Assembly: GCA_963580455.1 (NCBI GenBank)
Contig: OY756968.1
Span: 3,385,544 to 3,449,543, forward strand
Length of the DNA stretch: 64,000 nt
Direction: 5' to 3'
Origin: Euonymus europaeus
Taxonomy: Eukaryota; Streptophyta; Magnoliopsida; Celastrales; Celastraceae
Positions 57,838-64,000 of this stretch are shown here, one piece after another. The position numbers were made by a program, and so were the translations under genes. The notes under the pieces were generated by a model, which was not told the DNA's origin, did no database searches, and worked only from the letters and a program-made list of their open reading frames with translations. Numbering within the stretch: position 1 is the first letter of the stretch; every line of letters starts with the position of its first letter.

Positions 57838-59754
57838 GTTAGAGTAGTATGGTTTTTGATTGTCTGGAGATTAGGCTCGGCTACCTAAAGTAGTATCGGA
57901 GGATGGCAAATAAGGGAAAATCAGAACTTCCTTCAAAAAAAAATCGGAAAGGGAATAGGAGAGAATAAACAACCAGAAAGAAAGTGAGAGCCAGTGCAAA
58001 GTTGCAAACTCTACTCGAAGATGGAGAAGCGTAGGGATCTGCGTTGCCGTTGGTTTGTTGGGTGAAGAGAGAGAGTGAAGAAGGGAGGCGTAGCCAATCT
58101 TAAAACCCTCCTTAAACCTACGTCCTCTCCATTCGCCCGTTTTCTTTTAACCGTGGTAGTCTTTTTTTTTCCAATAGGGTTGACTCGGTTCGGTTCGGTT
58201 CGGTTTTAATAAAACTGAAAGTTTTCGAATTCAACCAAATAAAAATCAAACCGAACTGATTACTGATTTTTCAGTGGATTTTGCTAAATAAACATCCTTT
58301 AGAATAAACCCTCCTCCCTAGGTAGGTTTAGTTTTGTCTATCAAATCAAAAGAAATTTTTTTGAAATCATCTCTCCCTCATTTTTTGTGCATGAATTATT
58401 TTTTAAAATCATTATCCATTTTTTTAGTTATTTTTCTCTCCCATCAAAGTTTCTCATTCTCTCTCTTCCTGGTTCGTTTTTAATCCAACCAAATAACAAA
58501 GAAATATGCGTTTTAAGGAGATCAATTGATTTGAGGCTCTTTTTCTTCTAGTGTCTTCAATTTTGCTTCAAGAGGGTCTCAATTTTTATGGGTATCTCTT
58601 AATTTATGAGATGAAACAATTGAAATCAAAGACTCCACCGTGGAATCGAATCTTGGAAAACTGTGGTAGAGGCGATGAGAACTTGAAACCTCGTCGGCGG
58701 GAATCTTGGGAAACGTCAAACTTGGAGCAAAAATGAGATAAGTTTAAATTTCGTTTACCTCTTCTCTTTCATTCAACTGTAAGCAAAAGCAGAGAAATTC
58801 CCCTTAGAGCTTCTTGCTCAACTTGCCCACAAGCTTAATGTTCAAATAATGTCTCTGCTGGCTCTCCAATTAGTTGCATAAAAAAGGGCGAAGAGGGCAT
58901 CATACGTAGATTTGGGTAGGATGGGTCTTGATAAATTTTGGAAAAAAAAAGAGGGGTGAGATAGTCTTGATCAGTTATAAAAGAGGGGTTTAGAGGTGGG
59001 CGAGTTATAAAGAGAGAATTATACCCTCCTTTATTTTACTTTTATTAACAAATTACATGAGTTGTGTGGGGGCCTGGTGGGAGGAGGGAAAATTGACACT
59101 TGGCTTTATCACCAGGGCCCCCCAAGACCAGACCGGGTACCTCTTTTTGAGGAAAAGCAGTGGGTCCAAGAACAGTAAAAATATAAAAAATAGGGAGTAG
59201 AGGAGCGAGGGGTTTACATATATGGGATAGGGAGGGTTGGAATAATATCACAACCAAATATGGAAGTCGTACACAAGCCTCATTAATTATTTCGAATTTT
59301 TTTATTTTGTATATAAATTAAATATTAACATCTATAAATTTTTAAAAAATTAGCTTCTCGATTTTAAAACGAATAAAATTTATTCAAACCAAACGGAAAA
59401 TCTAATTTTACAAAAAAAAAACCCAAATTAGAAAATTCGATTTGATTTTCAGCTTGGGTTGGCTTTAAAATAGAAAATGTTACCAAAGCATTCTACAAAT
59501 TTGATAAATGGCAAGGAGAAGCACAGACGACGAATCTCATTGCTTGCGGATAAATTGCTCGAGAACAAATGCCAGAAGATAGATATTCATCTGCAAGACA
59601 CATTTTACATCATCATCATCAGAACTGCTTTCTTTCCAAATTCAATTTAATTGTATACTGTTCTCTGGCTGATCGGTCCCCGTCGCCTGTTCATGCATTT
59701 TGTCCCAGGAAGAATAAATAATTCCAAAATTTTCCTAATAGCTTAAGAGAGAGT
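57838..59754. other. RpoT promoter side and intergenic region
   Basis: A pyrimidine/purine-rich leader of RpoT lies at 57840-58090 (minus). At about 58178-58250 there are copies of TTCGGTT and an AACCGAAC end, like the subterminal repeats of the element at 5076, so this may be a fragment of a related MITE. The rest is AT-rich. Short ORFs near 58551-58736 and 59045-59257 have no recognisable domain. Confidence 0.45.
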
Positions 59755-62700
59755 TCAATCTTGCCAAGGATCATTCTCTGCGCGAACTTCTGATGGTTCG
59801 ATTACTTCTGACTCTGCACCTTCTGAGGCGCTTGCATCAGCCTCTGTGGCAGCAGTATCTTCCTGCACCTCGGCCTCGTCACCCTCAGTTCTACCCCATC
59901 TACCACCCAGTGCCATGGCCATCATCTCATATATCTTGCCACCCAACTCAGCTGGGCTATCAGGCTGCACGATCAAAATAAAGGAAATGAGTTGGCATAT
60001 TAAAACGTAAAACTGCCTACATCAACAAGAATTTGCAAATTGTTCTTACCGAGAATCTGCTGGAGATTAATGCAGTGTCGTATAAAAGTTCGATAGCTCT
60101 CTTGGCATCACTGCTGTCTGGAGCATTCCTACAGGCAGCCTACAAGGATAATAGCCAACCAAACAAAACATTAAAAAAAAAACATTAGTACTAGTAGTAA
60201 CTAGCGCTTTTGGAACTTCCACCTATGTACTCAATAAACTTTACATCACAGCTTCAATTATCCGCGAGACTGCTCTCTCACCCCTCCCCTTCCCCTTTTC
60301 CCTCTTTCTTCACAAAAAGGATATTTGGAGTTTGAAGTGATCTCTCTCAAGAAAATTTTAATTTACCAATCTAGTGGTTAGCATTACACACAAATAAGGA
60401 TATAAATAAAATTAGTAATGAGTACGAGTACGAGTAATCAGGGGCGGAGCCACCCTTGGACTAGGGTGGGCTCTAGCCCGGGGTAACTTTTTAATTTTTT
60501 TTTAGTATATATACTTATATATACCCTAATAAACATATGTCTCTACTAACATATTTATTGATTTGGAAATTTAAGCTCAATAGCCCAGTACAGACTTCAA
60601 CTCATCACTGAGTTGTGTTGCGGATTAGTTGAGACGAATAAATTTTAGTATTATAATTTGATTGACAATGATAGATTATACTTCAATAACCTAGCATAGT
60701 GAAGCAGTGAAAACCGCTTGATAGTGTTTGTAATATATCTGTAAATTTTGTTCTTTAACAATTTTTTATTCTCAGTGAGTTTTGTTATGTTCAATTTTTC
60801 ATTCCCACGTGTAAGTACATTGTTGATTACTTCTCAATTCAATTTTGATAAATAACACCCAAAAAAAAAAACGGGGGCGATGCCCCCGAACTCCCACCAA
60901 CCTATCGGCTCCCAACTATAAGCTCCTACCTCCATCCCTGGTATGTATTGTTGCTACTTGATAGCCCAGGGTAGAAAAAAATCCTGGCTCCGCCCTTGCG
61001 AGTAATCTTACATTTAAGTCTTTGATGATGGGATGATCTTGATTTATCTCCAATATTCTCCTTCCCCTCATGAACTCCAAACTTGAAGCATCTCCAAGAG
61101 CCTGTGCTTTCATCAGTCTGAAGGGAGGAATAAATAAATTGAAAATTAAGTGTTTTATCTTACAACTCAAAAAAAAATCTTTCTATTCTAATTACTTAAA
61201 GACCATCAGTACCTCTCCATATTTGCAGACCAACCAAACTTTCCAGAAACAAGCACACAGGGTGATGAGCTTAGACGTTTAGAAACTTGAACTTTGGCCA
61301 CCTTGTCACCGAGCTGTTGCTTTATCCAATCACAGAGAAGATTGTATTCTTGCTTACTCTCCCGTTCTTTTACCTCATCCTTGTCACCTGGAATAACCAG
61401 TTAACCACCCATCTGATGAGACAATGCACAGCAGAGGTTGCGACAAAGAAAACCAGATATCAAAGCATAAAATCCACAGCACTAACCAAGTTCAAGATCT
61501 TCCTTGCTGATATCAACAAATTTTTTATCTTTGTATGTCTGCAGATTCTGGATGGCAACTTCATCAATAGGATCAATTAGATACAGGACCTATTATATAC
61601 AGAAATATAAAAAACTAAATCAGTAACCCAAGGAGAAAATGCAATCAATACTCTGAGATGAGTTTCCAGAGGAAGGAAATAAAAAATAAAATTGAAATGA
61701 AGATAATCACATCAAGAATAAGAAAGCCTCTAGGACATGTAGATCCACTAATCAAAACATTAACCAATACTCCAATGTAATTACTCTTTTCTCACTAAAA
61801 CGATTGGTAACAACGAGCTCTATTCAAAATCTAGCATAATAATCAGATTGAATCTCCATCAGTTATTTTGCTTGATTCAAAAAAGTTGGTCTAAGAATCT
61901 TGTACAGCTCAAACATTGATAATCCATGGCATAATAACAGCATGGAAGTCCAACAGTTGAATACCTCAATATCTTTCTGGACCAATTTCTCGAAGAATGG
62001 AGCAGTCTTGGCACTCTTCAAGGTGTCTGATGCTAGGTAATAGAGCCTTTTGATTCTCACCCATATTTTCCACGTAATCGTCTAAACTAGTAAGCACCTC
62101 TTCGCTTTTGGATGTGTAAAAACGCAACAGTGGTGCTATGCGCTTGTGATTTCCAGAGTCTTCAACACATCCTAGTTTTACAAACCTACCAAAGTTCTTC
62201 CAGAATTTTTTGTAATCCTGTAAAAGTTATCAAGTTAACCATATGCTAACTTCACAAACAAATTTTCAATGGAACAAGAAAAGGAAAATCATTATATTCT
62301 TTAGCACCTCTTTATTCTCATTTTCAGAGATCTCTTGAATCATGTCAAATGTTTTCCTGACAAGCCGCTTCCGCATAATCCGCATAATCCTTACAACACA
62401 TGCATTTCCCGCTTACCCCGTGCATACCATCAATAATATAATATTTAGCTTCATTTTGCTATATTGGATAAAATTGAAGATAAAACAATTGCTTCCTTCC
62501 AGATGAATAATATAGGGAACACATCTCTGCATGTTATACTCCAGCCTGCTGCCTTGTCCTCCGATGGCTCTGTCATGTACTTCATTATGATAGGCCAGCC
62601 AAAAACATCAAACATGTACCATCCCTTTCCATGTTGGGGTTTTTTTTGCCAAATTTTTGTCCTTTTGTGGCCAACAAATCAGAGGAAAATACTTTAAACT

Positions 62701-63734
62701 TTAAAGGCACCAAGGAGGTGCCCATCAAAGGTACAGGGATTAGCTACAGGCAAGAGCTATAGTTTTACATTTCTTCTTTCAAGGATGTAGCTCTTATCAT
62801 CTTGCGAAAATTCTCGGACAGTCATTTCATTCCAGCAAATACAGTTTCTAGGTTCCTAGATAATATAGAAAAACTATCATTGCAGATAGTGGTTATCTAT
62901 TTAATGGTGTTCATATATGTTCCCATCTCAATGAGCTACAAATTATGAATGCCATTTCCAACCGAATCATGTAGCAAATTTTACAGAGCTTTCAATAACA
63001 TTAAGCTATCGATAAGTAAAAGAGCAAATCCATTAATAATCTTGAACTATAATTGGCACACTTGCCAGCTCACCATCAAAATCGTCTGAGATAAATATCC
63101 GCTTCACATACAACCGTATATTCTTTGTTTTTGGATTCACAACATCCTCGTTGTTAAGAGGACCCATTCCAGGAAGCTAGAGAACACTCCTAGACTCCAC
63201 CTCACCCTGCAAAGTTCTCAAAGCAAAGTGTTACATCCACCAACTCTACAGTCAATGTGCAAAACTGCAAAACTTTCAGTACCTCAGTGGTGAAATGTGT
63301 GTATGCAAGTGGATCCAAGAATTCATTGAATGTCTTCTTGTAAAACTCCTGGTACTCTTCTTTTTCAACTTCCTTGGGAATCCGCATCTGAAGCAGGAGA
63401 CAAAAATATGAACAAAAATGATTAACAATATGAAAAATAAAATAAAATAATGATATCCAAGCCAAGCCAACGAGTTAAAATAACAAAGATAAAATTTGAG
63501 GGGCGCTTATACTCACCCAGATAGGTTTTGTTTCATTGGCCAGTTCGCAGTCCCAATACTTTTCTGTTTTAGTTGTCTTCTTCTTTTTCTTCTTCTTCTC
63601 ACCCTTCAAACCAAGAACAAGCCTGATCAACCATCCATTATACACAAGGAGACAGTAACAGCTGGCTACAATCAGGAATGTGAAATTACCGCTTCCTTCC
63701 CTTCTTCCTCTTTCGGTTCTTCTTCCTCTTCCAC
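59755..63734 (-). pseudogene. HSP90-5: Chloroplast-type HSP90 gene, 3' part, with several disabling lesions
   Basis: Exons recognised (minus): 63734-63690, 63603-63517, 63387-63283, 63206-63066, about 62390-62308, 62217-61965, 61589-61487, 61387-61213, 61117-61012, 60139-60050 and 59964-59755. They cover the charged linker (E/K-rich), the middle domain (EVEKEEYQEFYKKTFNEFLDP) and the dimerisation domain, ending ...SEVRAENDPWQD. That ending is typical of plastid HSP90.5, an ATP-driven chaperone of the stroma. Lesions: TAG at 63179-63177 where the family has Tyr; loss of the exon part with FPRYLSF and the conserved PLNVSRE arginine loop; a 9-bp duplication (RIMRIM); and a frame shift near 62042 (Tyr-Tyr-Leu-Ala region). 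The donor after 63066 is GC instead of GT. The other exons look intact, implying recent decay or a partial duplicate. The 5' half lies beyond the window. Confidence 0.82.
60439..60998. mobile_element. hAT-type MITE in an HSP90 intron
   Basis: 560 bp. The left end CAGGGGCGGAGCCA and the complement of the right end CAAGGGCGGAGCCA form the inverted repeat. The 8-bp duplication CGAGTAAT (60431-60438 and 60999-61006) is perfect. No ORF. The whole element sits between the last two internal HSP90 exons. Confidence 0.85.
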
Positions 63735-64000
63735 CTACTCAAAAGTTCCAGATTAGTGAAGACCACTTCGACGAGCAGTTGGTTATAGTATCAGGGATGA
63801 CAGAAACAGATTCCTAGACTACAATAACAGAATTGTAAACGAAAAAGGCAGGAGCATCTCCATGCAGAATTTTCTTTTATGTATTCAAAAGATGCAGCAA
63901 GTGCGTTGGAATCATGATTCTCGTTGAGTCACAAGACAAGAACAACATGTTAAATATTCTTTTTTTCTTTTTCCTTAATGAAGAACAGAATGATAAATAT
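63735..64000. other. Intron sequence of the HSP90 pseudogene at the window edge
   Basis: No exon was recognised. The acceptor (AG at 63736-63735, minus) lies at its left edge, so this is expected to be intron leading to upstream exons outside the window. Confidence 0.5.

Noticed and set aside
1..64000. CRISPR array, operon or riboswitch
   Set aside because: None seen. Direct repeats here are LTRs, SINE units or microsatellites, and the genes are eukaryotic with introns.

Overview
This is a stretch of a eudicot plant nuclear genome. The signs are spliced genes with GT-AG introns, plant-specific families (group S bZIP, bHLH49-type factor, WIT nuclear-envelope protein, F-box/FBD protein, phage-type mitochondrial RNA polymerase, organellar HSP90), AT-rich intergenic DNA with many (AT)n tracts, and a heavy load of plant retrotransposons, SINEs and MITEs. 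The species cannot be named from the sequence alone.

Layout. 0-1 kb: a single-exon bZIP transcription factor gene on the minus strand. 1-15 kb: mostly non-coding DNA with several inverted-repeat elements. It holds a complete, apparently very young LTR retroelement (6011-8626) whose single 647-codon ORF carries a captured piece of a class II histone deacetylase, a decayed F-box/FBD gene (9.4-11.0 kb), a 1.26-kb hAT-type element (11974-13232) and a two-exon gene for a 73-aa secreted cysteine-rich peptide (14629-15005). 15.9-21.9 kb: a nearly complete Copia element on the minus strand, with two stop codons in pol. 22.7-28.4 kb: a WIT1-like coiled-coil gene (minus) that lacks the expected C-terminal membrane anchor. 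A 1.9-kb internally deleted Ty3/gypsy element (TSD TATTG) has inserted next to its 5' end. 28.4-37.4 kb: gene-poor, with two copies of one SINE family, one of them swollen by an internal tandem repeat. 37.5-40.3 kb: an eight-exon bHLH49-like gene (plus). 41.2-42.9 kb: a four-exon gene (minus) fusing SAM-type domains to a peroxiredoxin-like 2 domain. 44.4-57.8 kb: a complete 19-exon RpoT gene (minus, 992 aa), whose introns hold SINEs, a LINE remnant and a MITE-like repeat. 59.8-63.7 kb and beyond the right edge: a damaged chloroplast-type HSP90 gene (minus).

The genes are not an operon or pathway cluster. The intact ones are ordinary nuclear housekeeping or regulatory genes: transcription factors, nuclear envelope, redox, mitochondrial transcription. 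The unusual material is mostly in the mobile fraction. The strongest candidate for something new is the histone-deacetylase-carrying LTR element. It has LTRs identical by eye (269 bp), a 5-bp TSD (AGAAA), a start codon inside the LTR, and a truncated HDAC domain with a Zn-ligand His replaced by Gln. Exon boundaries below were worked out by eye from splice consensus, reading-frame continuity and remembered family sequences; no alignment was run.
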